The translations under genes and the position numbers were made by a program. Below the pieces are notes generated by a model, which ran no database searches, was not told the DNA's origin, and saw only the letters and a list, made by a program, of their open reading frames with translations. This document shows positions 22,101 to 30,057 of a DNA stretch of 64,000 nt, piece by piece (position 1 is the stretch's first letter; every line of letters starts with the position of its first letter). The stretch comes from Saccharina japonica (taxonomy: Eukaryota; Sar; Phaeophyceae; Laminariales; Laminariaceae), in contig MEHQ01004235.1 in the NCBI GenBank assembly GCA_008828725.1, forward strand, positions 79,177 through 143,176, read 5' to 3'.

Positions 22101-22495
22101 GCGGTATTACGCGCCGATTTGCGCACCGTCTTTGGCAAGTGTGATTAATCGCCCAACGCGGTTCATTGTGCACTTACTTGAATTCCGTCGATACCTTCGA
22201 ACATGCTTGGCGAGCGAAGCACACCGTTTTGATACCTGTGCTTATCACCCACCGTGGTCCGCTGTGCGCTTAAAAACTTCGTCGATACTTTTTTTCATGT
22301 GCTCGGCGAATTCAGAGGACGCTGTTTGACCTCTTGGGGCCGATAATCGACCCCATCGGGTACCAGATAGAGCTGGAGTCGTACGTGGCGAACATCATGA
22401 GGGGGCCCGCCAACATATACGTCGGGCTCGTGGGCTACACTGCCGCAGCGTTGATGTTCTTCCATTTTTTCGTGGACCCTCACAAGGCCCTCACG
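9774..22495 (+). CDS. Unknown multi-exon membrane protein, coiled-coil N-terminus (partial)
   Basis: Seven exons join in phase: 9774-10197, 13180-13394, 14466-14585, 18346-18440, 19903-19975, 21380-21514 and 22316-22495, giving 414 codons. All internal introns are GT-AG, and split codons complete correctly (GCG at junction 1, AGA at junction 4). Residues about 82-125 form a very acidic/basic heptad-like helix (DREESIRKRQQDMEDSEAREELRK). Residues about 165-210 are hydrophobic, with LSLIMVSLQPLW and FATLAFHIIVFRL. A lysine-rich helical linker covers 214-310. The end has GQLTLALTCGGLI and YVGLVGYTAAALMFFHFFV, two more likely membrane segments. The frame is closed by a TAG at 9753-9755 with no ATG before the coding part, so an upstream exon carrying the start is expected; RPVVRLRGG near residue 50 would suit a processed leader. 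The 3' end continues past a GTGAGT donor. I do not recognise the family. Confidence 0.75.
10221..10745 (+). repeat. G-run dispersed repeat: two copies in tandem plus a fragment
   Basis: Copies run at about 10221-10441 and 10459-10680, with a fragment at about 10680-10745. Each starts with a G run and contains GCATGGCCGTAGTCGTA, CCGGGACGGAGCACG, TTGCTTGCACCAAG, GTCGCATGAAGGG and AAGAACCGCTTG...AGGCGG. The last words form a hairpin near the 3' end. Confidence 0.85.
11775..11942 (+). repeat. G-run dispersed repeat, 3'-truncated copy
   Basis: It contains GGGGGGAGGTGTGCTCATG, GCATGGCCGTAGTTGTATG, CCGGGACGGAGCATG and GAGTCGCATGA, then loses homology before the terminal hairpin words. Confidence 0.85.
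12098..12335 (+). repeat. Three diverged ~95-bp tandem units
   Basis: The words GTCGATTGCTATTG, GTCGACTGTTTGTTG and GACGATTGCTATTG each precede a T-rich stretch and a TTTGCGATGAA-like or TTTTTGACGA word. No coding content is seen. Confidence 0.65.
13180..13394 (+). CDS. Membrane-protein gene, exon B (first hydrophobic region)
   Basis: Acceptor CCTGCAG and donor AAG|GTACGA bound an exon with two leading bases and 71 codons. It encodes KRLWLDVVEGAMGG, then two hydrophobic stretches separated by QPLWHSLRG, ending FRLSGWKK. The codon for the last lysine is also the first unit of a tandem array that continues into the intron. Confidence 0.78.
13385..13612 (+). repeat. Tandem array spanning and repeating a 5' splice site
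   Basis: About nine units of 24-30 bp follow the pattern TGGAAGAAGGTACGAGTAATA. The first unit contains the exon end and the true donor (AAG|GT at 13394/13395). GT dinucleotides in equivalent context lie at 13425, 13477, 13525, 13549, 13578 and 13607. The exon frame stays open through most of the array, to a stop at 13587-13589, so use of internal donors could extend the protein. Confidence 0.85.
13915..14290 (+). repeat. Minisatellite with AACGGCTAGTGT words
   Basis: Degenerate units of about 14/28 bp (GCGGCTAGT, AACGGCTGTTCTA, GCAGCTAGCG) fill most of the intron between exons B and C. Apparent Thr/Ala/Ser-rich ORFs here are repeat by-products. Confidence 0.9.
14466..14585 (+). CDS. Membrane-protein gene, exon C (basic helix)
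   Basis: A forty-codon, phase 0/0 exon between GGAAAAG and the donor CTG|GTGAGC. It encodes a lysine/alanine-rich segment (AAKSKNELVAYYKKARQT...AKKDRML) likely to be helical and outside the membrane. Confidence 0.75.
14588..15110 (+). repeat. Degenerate 9-12-bp repeat (ACCGATCAT type)
   Basis: The array begins within a few bases of the exon C donor and repeats ATACCGATCAT, ATATCGGTC, ATACCCATCAT and ATCGATCGTACC. Frames read as His/Asp/Thr repeats on one strand and Met/Ile/Gly repeats on the other. It is treated as intronic satellite, not protein. Confidence 0.88.
16978..17346 (+). repeat. Tandem duplication, ~220-bp period, 2 copies
   Basis: GACTGAGAAAT...GAGGTTGCGAACTGA, TTCCTTCTTCCTGCAAC, CATTGCCTTGATTCTGCACG and AACACGAGCGAGCGCCA occur twice in the same order (about 16978-17132 and 17201-17346). 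Confidence 0.88.
17430..18030 (+). repeat. CAG-rich tract with GCTTGCAGCAGC units
   Basis: About 600 bp of interrupted CAG/GCA and GCTTGCAGCAGCG words. It is open in several frames (Gln/Ala/Leu/Cys-rich) because CAG repeats lack stops. It lies inside the intron between exons C and D. Confidence 0.88.
18346..18440 (+). CDS. Membrane-protein gene, exon D
   Basis: It runs from acceptor TTGTTAG to the donor TACAG|GTAACC and encodes ARKEEMMAEKKKLLKMG and HVTPKEARAFIDKY, leaving two bases of an arginine codon. A second acceptor nine bases on would remove three residues without changing phase. Confidence 0.78.
19903..19975 (+). CDS. Membrane-protein gene, exon E
   Basis: It starts after CTTTGCAG with the single base that completes the split arginine codon, then HDIEIIAREQEALATASSSV and LAIK, and ends AAG|GTGCAC. 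The exact codon completion across a 1.46 kb intron is strong support for the join. Confidence 0.78.
20524..20665 (+). repeat. G-run dispersed repeat, two 5' fragments
   Basis: Two short fragments, each with a G run, TGTACT and GCATGGCCATAGTCGTATG-like words, sit back to back in the intron between exons E and F. Confidence 0.7.
21380..21514 (+). CDS. Membrane-protein gene, exon F
   Basis: Forty-five codons, phase 0/0, between GTACAG and AAG|GTGCAC. It encodes GALSFKKLAASVNGLYSAVV, TSITASTFKRAGQ and the hydrophobic LTLALTCGGLIK. Its donor shares thirteen bases (AAGGTGCACCATT) with that of exon E. Confidence 0.8.
22165..22316 (+). repeat. Duplicated 3' splice region, ~92-bp period
   Basis: The segment ending at the exon G acceptor (GTGCGCTTAAAAACTTCGTC, GATACTTTTTTTC, GCTCGGCGAATTCAG) has a diverged copy just upstream (GTGCACTTACTTGAATTCCG, TCGATACCTTCG, GCTTGGCGAGCGAAG). 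The upstream copy also ends in AAG. Confidence 0.6.
22316..22495 (+). CDS. Membrane-protein gene, exon G (last one recognised)
   Basis: Sixty codons, phase 0/0, between AATTCAG and ACG|GTGAGT. It encodes RTLFDLLGPIIDPIGYQIE, a short polar stretch with ESYVANIMRGP and the hydrophobic YVGLVGYTAAALMFFHFFV, ending DPHKALT. The gene must continue downstream, but no following exon could be placed with confidence. Confidence 0.8.
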
Positions 22496-22562
22496 GTGAG
22501 TTGCCACGGCTGTAACCTCTTAGCGCTTTGGTGACTTGATTAACATGATTTTAGTATTAACA

Positions 22563-22646
22563 GGGCCGGCGCCCCCGGTGGAATGACAGGTAAATATCGT
22601 GCCTGTTAGAGTCAAGGTCGGGGGTTCGAGCCCCCGGAGTGCATAC
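22563..22646 (+). other. tRNA-like relic with intact B box
   Basis: GGGGGTTCGAGCCCCC is a textbook pol III B box and T arm. Upstream, CAGGTA and TGCCTG could pair as an anticodon stem around a seven-base loop. The loop lacks the universal U33, and the 3' GAGTGCA has no partner at the 5' end, so this is not a working tRNA. It could be the head of a tRNA-derived SINE or a decayed tRNA pseudogene. Confidence 0.5.
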
Positions 22647-22689
22647 TCGTATATACTCGTAGGGACCTTTTCTCGCAAATAATATCCTT

Positions 22690-22915
22690 ACTATTATTAG
22701 CAGAAAGCGCGAGAGCGTGAGTTAGCAAATATTCGATGAAAATCGACAAGCGTTGAGAATGCTAAACCTTTGGCGCGATAAAAATCAAGGCACGACCCGT
22801 GGTGCAGTGGAGGGAGAAGAGCCTGCCTTGTGACCCCGGATCTGAGTTACGACTATTAATAGGAAGGAGGGAGAGAGACAGAAGTATGACGATAATATAT
22901 GGGATGGGGGAAAAC
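22690..22915 (+). repeat. Segment shared with the 6.05-7.19 kb element
   Basis: GAGGGAGAAGAGCCTGCC, TTGTGACCCCGGATCTGAG, TTACGAC and AGGAAGGAG...ATGGGATGG follow the same order as at about 6340-6585. The CAGGGATGCG termini of that element are absent here, so this is a fragment or an independent repeat captured by it. Confidence 0.75.
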
Positions 22916-22964
22916 AAAAGAAGCGAGAGTGCGGTCTTTCGAACCCTCTACAAAATATATATGT

Positions 22965-23400
22965 ATATATGTTTGGTCTTACCAACCGTCTACACAACAA
23001 ATATATTTGGTCTTACTAACCCTCTATGTACAAACAACAAATACACATGTGTTTGGTCTTACAACCCTATACGAACAACAAATACGTTGGGTCTTACGGA
23101 CCATCTATGTACGAAATATTAGTTTGCTCTTAACAACCTACTTTAAAAACTTGAGTTTGGTTGTACCAATCCTCGACGAAAAAAAGAGCATGGGCTTACC
23201 AACCATCAACGAAATAAAAGCACGAGCTTGATCTGACCAACCGTCTACAATATATATATATATATAACGAATACGTACGGTCTTTCCGACTGTCTGCGAA
23301 AAAAAGGGTATTTGGTCTAACCAACTGTCTGTTATATACCTATTAATATTAATAGTACGAAATACAATATGTTTGGGTTTACCAGCCATTTGAACCGCCT
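22965..23400 (+). repeat. Degenerate ~45-bp tandem repeat, about 9 units
   Basis: Units carry TTTGGTCTTACCAACC, CTCTATGTAC or equivalent, and AACAAATA. Sequence decays towards the right end. No coding signal is seen. Confidence 0.82.
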
Positions 23401-23827
23401 GCGAGTAGTAAGAACTAAGAACGCGCAGCAGCAGCACGAGTAGGATCGCCACACCCATGTCGTACACTTTATTCAACTGTAGTCGGACACCAAAGCACTA
23501 AGATCACCCCCCAACCATTGCAGTGGCCGGTGTTGTAATTTAATGGTAAGTTTTCTCGTCCATACTATAATCGAGTCAACGAAGTCCTGAAAATACCAAT
23601 AGTGCGTCAGCGCTGCAACCCTTTGCACTCCCACGTGGTAGGGACAGGTCGGCAGGATTACGGTTAGAGCGAACGGTCGTCGATGTTCTTTTCGTGGGAT
23701 TGAATACGCGGCGAGGGGGTTCAATCTACGTAATGCGTCTTCGTAATGCAGCACGTGAGGCGGAGAAGCCTTGCCGTTCCGAGCTTTCGTCGACTAATGA
23801 TTCACGCAAACCCGCTCAGCTTCCCGA

Positions 23828-24235
23828 GTGCTTGTAACTCTCTCTCTTGCCCGTTCGGTTCTTGAACCACTTACCTTAATTGAGCCCCCCCTCCCCCCTT
23901 CCGATCCCTCCGTCGACCCGTCCCGCCGCGGCTCTCGTTCCGTACGGTACTGCCTGGTGTTAGATAACCTTCGTGCTATTGGGAGCACGCGTGGTGACAG
24001 ACTACATCGTGGCGGCGCTCAATCCGGTTCGATGGTGAGATGTATCACACGTGGTAGACGCTTTCCTCAGTCGTAGATGCCTTCAAGACGTTACCTCGGG
24101 GAACGTCTAGTCAACCTCGATAGCGCTGAGACGCAGAGAGGTAGCCTCCGTCGACTCGTCGACTCTGCTTATTGTCCGGATGAGCGCTATAACCCGTCAA
24201 TCTCACGCTTTAGGTTTTATCGACTAAAGCAGTGA
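23828..24235 (+). pseudogene. Coding-like segment with one in-frame stop, unknown
   Basis: A single frame runs 136 codons, interrupted only by a TAG at 24074-24076 and immediately followed by an ATG. The second part, 52 codons, reads MPSRRYLGERLVNLDSAE and ends FRFYRLKQ; its mixed composition looks more protein-like than the neighbourhood. It could be a decayed element ORF, a real small gene starting at 24077, or chance. I recognise no family. Confidence 0.22.
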
Positions 24236-25898
24236 GCAGCAAGCCAAGTATCGACCTTCTAGCAAGACCGTGTAGCAAGCAAGTATCGCGTTCCGTTACG
24301 CTTGGAAAGCGTTCGGGGCCTGCTACGATAATGGTCCCAGTGACACTTTTTGGCCAAACAATGGTTGTGACTGACGGGGGTCCTCGACTGACAACACTAA
24401 CATAAGGCGTGTGTCGTGTAAGGCTTGCTTTATCGTTGGAACGCAGTTTGTGTTTACATGGTATTCCTTGTATGCCTAGGCCATCGGGTGACACTTTCGT
24501 TTTTTTTTTGTCAAAATCAGTTTTGGGTGAGGTGGGGAGCTCCTTAAGTGAGTGGTTTAACTTTAGAAATAAAGTAGCGTGCGTCCGTATCGTATGCAGC
24601 AGGTGTCAGTCCTGACCTCAGCAGCCCGGGCTGCGTGCCTTGTGTCGCTTTTTGTGCCTTTTGCGTGGCTGGTTTAATACAGCCGTCACTTGCCTTCTAC
24701 ACTTTCCCCCTGTATACTGTTCATATAATATGTCCCACAGGGGTTATATTAGTTTTTTTGAACCGATTGCCGTTTAAGCGCGCATGACAGCACACCCTGG
24801 TGATGCCATTTTGATCCTCAAAACTATTATCGCCGGGTATGCTGTTATGCAAGGGGGGTGGTATGGAAGGGGGGTATGCTATCATGCGTGTTATAAGGTG
24901 TAGATTATAGTATACGAAGATGTTGAGAAGTGATAGGGACCGTGGCAACCAACCGCCTATTAAAATAATGTCAGCGCGCACGTGTCTTATAGATAGCTCA
25001 GCTGGGACGTATCGTCCGCTGATCCATCTCGTAGCACGGGCTTCTTCGTGTGACCGAACTCTGTCATCGCCTTTGGCCTCTTTTCGTAACATTTTCATGC
25101 CCTCTGGCGTGAAACATGTTAGTTATTTCGTAATTCGAGCATGGCCACGCAGTGCGCATGCCGTCTATGAATCGCTCAGTTGGGACGACGCCTGCTATAG
25201 TAGGGGTCGCACCCGAATTTTCTGAGAAATTCCTGAGGATCCTCACTTGAGAAGCGAACAACCGACTGAGAGAAACCTTCAACCTTAAAAAAGCGATACA
25301 CAATCGCATGGGCAAAGCAGCATCTGTTGAGTAACCTTGAAAATAAACACATTGAATCCAAAGATATGGTGGTAGGGTATATAACTCTCGGTCAGTGATA
25401 CATGTTTGGGTGTAAAAGTGCAACCAGGGTAGCACGGCTCGGACATTGAATGAGTAAATGTGCCGTCTCCTGATCCAGCATGCTTGGTGTGGCCCACTCT
25501 GTAACCGCCATTTGGTTGTTTTGGTCATGCTTTCACGCATGGGAAATATCAGCGATCCCCACTTGATGATCTAGGGCTTTCACGGAGGATACATTCCTGA
25601 CCTGTGTGATCTGTATGATTTAGCTCATGTTTCCGGGTAGAAGCCGTACAATCTGCAAGATCTAGCACGTGTTTCCTTGGTTGGATCTGTATATCCTGCA
25701 CACTATACCATGACCCCGGCAGGGTAGGATCGAGGTATTATTTTAGATGCTCTAGATAATGATCTGTCCAACGTGTGCAGTGTTTCATTCTGGAGTGCCA
25801 AAAGCCAAAAGGGTTTACTTGCTAACCCTCCCAGTTGCACCCTCTCCCGCCTTGCCCTCTGTTGTGCAATGCCCGGTACCCCATGCAGGAGATTCGGT

Positions 25899-26090
25899 AT
25901 GTCCAAGAAAATCGACAACATGCCCCTGTCGGCATTGATCTATCTTACGTTGGCAACTTTGGGGTTCGTGTTCCATGGAGATGCGGGCGCTGTCGGAGAC
26001 TATGCGTGCAGGCCGTATATCGCTTTCCTGGGGGTTTTGAACAACCTGCTCAACCGTTTTCAGATTTCCACAATTTCTTACTTCTCGTGA
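25899..26090 (+). CDS. Possible small hydrophobic ORF or exon
   Basis: ATG to TGA, 63 codons: SKKIDNMPLSALIYLTLATL, then GFVFHGDAGAVGDYA and a moderately hydrophobic end. It could be a 3' exon of the upstream membrane-protein gene: an acceptor CCAAG before AAAATCGAC would give the required phase 0, though its pyrimidine tract is poor. It could equally be chance. Confidence 0.2.
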   Translation: MSKKIDNMPLSALIYLTLATLGFVFHGDAGAVGDYACRPYIAFLGVLNNLLNRFQISTISYFS

Positions 26091-26154
26091 TAAGAAAGGA
26101 TACCCACCTTATTTTAACCGTGGAATCAAGCATTCCACAGATGCTCCGAGTACC

Positions 26155-26350
26155 TTGGAGTAAAGTAAGGAGCATTGGAGATAAAATACTTCAGGTACTT
26201 CGTGTACTCGGAGTATTTCGGGGTTCGATACTCCGGGATACTGCTCGTACTCAGAGTATTTCGGGTATTAACACTCTCGATACTGCTTGTACTTGGAGTA
26301 TTTCGGGGTCCAATACTTCGGGTATTCTTGTACTCCGAGTATTTGGGTCT
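26155..26350 (+). repeat. GTACTCGGAGTATTTCGGG repeat, copy 1
   Basis: It starts GGAGTAAAGTAAGGAG, then GGAGATAAAATACTTCAGG, then repeats of TACTCGGAGTATTTCGGG and CGATACTCCGGGATACT. The same order recurs at 62996-63195. Each unit is internally palindromic. Confidence 0.85.
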
Positions 26351-27292
26351 TCAGTACTGCTCATAGTCCAAGTACTCCGATTATTCAGGCCGCCAGTACT
26401 CTAATACTTTCAGTACTCGGAGTACGAAAAATTCTCGGAGTATCGAGTATACTCGGAGCATCTGTGAAGCATTCGTTGGGGTCGTGTTAAAATACACCTG
26501 GTGCGTTGTATTTTTGTGTATTGTCGTGTTGTAAGCGTTCGTTGTCATTATATTGTGACTTAGGCTACTACTGTAGGGGGAGAGCATCTGTAAGGGGCCT
26601 TCAATGTACCGGCAGGGGTACTCGCGTGAGCGGCTATTGTATGTACCCTGTTGTTTTGCACGTCTTTAAGCTTTTGTGCGTTCTTTTTTCGCGAAACGCA
26701 CCGCGATGAAAGTGTTAGTGACCTGAGCCCTATCCCGATACAAAGGGGGGTCTGTACCTCCGGTATCGCTATCTTAGCCTTATGTAGCGTCTGGTGTGTA
26801 GACAATGGAGAAGCATGCGGAAAGGTATTTCCTATTTCTTAGTCTCGGTTTTCCTGTTGTTGGTTGCTTTGAAAGGAAATGTCTGATTGGTGGAAAATAC
26901 CGGTGTCGGCATCCAGGGTCGGCGCTTTACTTTGTTTTTCCAATTTTGCCGTGGATGCTTACGTCACGTTTTGTTTTTGTGAGGTCACAATTTTGCACCG
27001 CTCTATCCGGCTATATAAAGACCAATCGCTTTTCATGTTAATAGCCACACGGCCGTTACGTATCCGAACAGCGCGGTATATACAAAACATTAAGTGCATA
27101 CGTAGAAGAGATGGGCGGAGAGTTATGTGTTATTGTTAGAATACGTGGGCTCGCGGCCAGGTAACAGGGTGATATTACGCACGGGGATAACATGACATTC
27201 TGTCACAGAGTGCGTTTTGGGTGGCTCGGTTCGCCGAGAGGGCAATTTACGGGAGTCGTGTTGGTGCATGCCCATGTACCATAAATGTATTC

Positions 27293-27410
27293 TTGTAGAG
27301 CCCCCTCCTGCCTGGTCGGCGAAAACCCGACGTGCTGCGTCCCGTCATTGGGGATGAGAGACACGATTACGGGCATGCATGGCATGAGTACACCCCCTAC
27401 CCCCCCGTAC
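27293..27410 (-). repeat. G-run dispersed repeat, minus-strand fragment
   Basis: Reverse-complement words GGTCGGCGAAAACCCGACG, GGGATGAGAGACACGATTAC and ATGCATGGCATGAGTACACC match the family, with the C-run at the right end as expected for reversed orientation. Confidence 0.75.
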
Positions 27411-29511
27411 AACATTTTGTCCCGGCACATACTTACTATAGTAATTATTTTAGGCATACCGCGCAGTTTGTGCAGTTGTAAACAAGTTCATTGATGGTGG
27501 GTGGGATCGTAGAAACCAGCGCTTGCTTCTTTGGGGCCTCGTTTTTTCAACGGGGTTCGGGTGCTGGGTTCGTATATAGGCGGGACAAACGGTAGGACTT
27601 TATACTATATATATGGGAAAGGCCAAGAACCGTACCCCGGAGGCGATGCGGGGTGGGGATGGAGGCGGCCGACGGACGGACGGACAGGGCGTTCCTCCAG
27701 TCTGACTTTACATACAGCCTATGGTACAGCAGAAGTACATACGCTATATACGGGGGTTAATTGTCACCTTAACCTTGTATCGTTGATCGGGAATGTACAG
27801 TAGAAAGCTGAAGATATGTTATTTTAAAGCTTGAGGGAGTTAGATTCTCCCACGAGCTAACCGGACGAGAGGTTACCGGGTTCAACGTTTGAGTAGGCGT
27901 TTCTTTGTTGCTGTCTACCCCCCTAAGCAGAATCACAGTCGTATGGGGATAGCTAGCCAGATGGAGATCGAGAGATCACCGTGAACGCGCGCATGAAGGG
28001 GGAATGGTGAAATCATAACTCCCTTTTCAAGTGTGGGGACCGAGATCTGTCTTCGCTTTTCGGCCGCGAAAGAAAGAGTGTGGGCAGGGTTGGGTTTATG
28101 TTTTTTTTTAAGTACTGCCCCTTTTTGTTCATGTTGCGCGAGTTGAAGAATGTCGAGCTCCCTTCTCGTGTAGGATTAATAGTGCTGTTTTTTTGTGTTT
28201 TATGACTACTACGGTACGGTGTTTGTGCTTTAGAAGATAATAATAAAACAATACCTGGTATCAATTACAGGTATACCAGGTAGCTTTTGCTTTGTTTTAA
28301 TGATCATTTTTACTTTCGAGTTAACTTGCAGGAGGTGTTACATTCAACGGCTTTCTGAACAAACCGTGGTCACACGTGTCTTCCCCCCTCCGACACACGC
28401 TGTCCTTTGTATGGCGCACAGGGTTAAAAATCCCCAAGGCCGATCTCTGCCGTATTCCCCTCCCCGAGGTACAACACACTGCATGGACAAGGGGCTTCCA
28501 ACAACCGATGAGAGCATACGGTTGCCAACGCTTGCGGAAGCGAGCTCGCTAGGCATGAAAGGCATCAAGCGACGGGAATAGCTGATATCGTGTCGTACAC
28601 CTCCCTACGGTTTACACCTTGAGCATGGCCCGCATTCCCGCAGCCCAGGCCCCTGCGGGTGGCCGATGCAACTGCCATTAACCTTTCTAGACGTGTCCCT
28701 CTGCAGTGCCAAAGGGGTTATGGAAACTATCGACCGCATTAAGCCGATCGGGATATTTCTTGAGTAAGCAAATTGGGAGATTCTGCCGAATCCCACGCTT
28801 CGGCAGCGAAGTTCAACTCCCGATCCCAACGCAGCCGCCATATCGAGAGCATCTATCGTAGGCTTCTCAGAACATAACCACCTGCACCGAAATAAGGAGA
28901 ATTTTGCCGCCATTTCTAAATTATCGTTGCGCGCACATCTTGCACGTTGAAGGTCAACTTTCTGCCGGCAGACAACTGCTGTGCGTCGTATCTCGCCAGA
29001 ACATGGGCAACAAAATAAACGAAGAAAACAAGGAATATTTCGTAGCCAAATGCTAACCCGGATTTCGCCCCGGCTCCCAGACAGCAACATAAAGCCTCCT
29101 GCCCCGCTCTGTTTCTTTACATTTCTACATCGTGATAATTGCACATGATGATGTCATCACATTACTGCTGTACAGTAGCTCATTTCCTGGAAATCTAGCC
29201 CGTCGTGCACACAGCCAGGTACAGCCGGCAAAGCATTACGTTGGGCGTTCGCACAGCATCCCTCCGACTGTTAACGTTACCGACCGGAAACAGACCATTA
29301 TCAGGTAGTATCAACGAGTCGACCCAGCTCCGATAAAACGGCTGATACTCCACACACAAACTCCTCATTACATCCTATTTCCGAGAATTTTCCCAGAAGG
29401 TAGGGTTAGAGTTCAAAGTTAAGCATATTCAATGCAACCATGTTGTCAAGCCAAGCTGGGCCAAATCGTGAAACAGCCCCCAAAACAAACTTCGCCATGG
29501 CTGTTGCTGTT

Positions 29512-30057
29512 CTACCCTAGATTATACCGGTGTGCGGCCGTAGCGATGAAGAGATGTTCATTCGTCACGCCCTTCTTGCCGAACAACGAGGCGTACACCT
29601 TGCTGCCCTCCTTGTTCTTCTTCACCGCCTCGGCTGCCGCGCCGGCAACTCTCGACGAGTTCGGCCCCGCGCTAGCACCGCCCTGCGCAGCAGCCGCCGC
29701 CGCCGCCGCCTCCTTCTCTGCCCTCCTTTTCCTCTTCTTCCTCTTACGTTCCCCGGCTGCATCTTCTCCCCCCTTCGCCCCTTCCGCCCCTTCCTCTTCC
29801 CCCGCCACTGCTGACCTAGCTTTGCGCTCGTCCAACGGGGTCCCGGATTTTGTTAGATTCGAAGAAGAGGAAGAGGAAGCTGTAGCAGCAGCAGCAGCGG
29901 TGGCGGCTTTTTCTCGTCTCGCACTCTTTTTGGATGATTTTTTGGCAAGGCGTGTTTGTTCCCTCTTGGCGATGAGCTGGCGCGTCATCGTTTCGCGCTC
30001 CTCGTCGGTGGGCGCGAGTCGAACGATGTCGCTTTCCGTGAACGGCCCGTACTCTGC
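29512..30057 (-). CDS. RTF2: RTF2 exon 5 (C-terminal)
   Basis: Starts after CTCAACAG in phase 0: AEYGPFTESDIVRLAPTDEE, then a Lys/Ala/Ser/Glu-rich disordered tail with alanine runs, then KVYASLFGKKG and a short end NEHLFIATAAHRYNLG with TAG at 29512-29514. The SLF motif near the end also occurs in animal members. Confidence 0.92.
   Translation of the reverse strand, partial: AEYGPFTESDIVRLAPTDEERETMTRQLIAKREQTRLAKKSSKKSARREKAATAAAAATASSSSSSNLTKSGTPLDERKARSAVAGEEEGAEGAKGGEDAAGERKRKKRKRRAEKEAAAAAAAAQGGASAGPNSSRVAGAAAEAVKKNKEGSKVYASLFGKKGVTNEHLFIATAAHRYNLG

Larger units (their letters stand above)
22496..29511. other. 3' part of membrane-protein gene plus intergenic, mostly unresolved
   Basis: Seven kilobases without a firm gene. 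Contents listed separately are a tRNA-like relic, a repeat shared with the hAT-like element, a ~45-bp tandem array, coding-like scraps near 23.8-24.2 and 25.9 kb, a TACTCGGAGTATTTCGGG repeat and a minus-strand G-run fragment (27293-27410). One or more 3' exons of the membrane-protein gene probably lie here. The 28605-29144 minus-strand open frame has no family features. Confidence 0.45.

Noticed and set aside
28605..29144. 179-codon open frame on the minus strand
   Set aside because: Length is near what chance gives in 64 kb over six frames. No motif, no splice partner, composition like the surrounding DNA.
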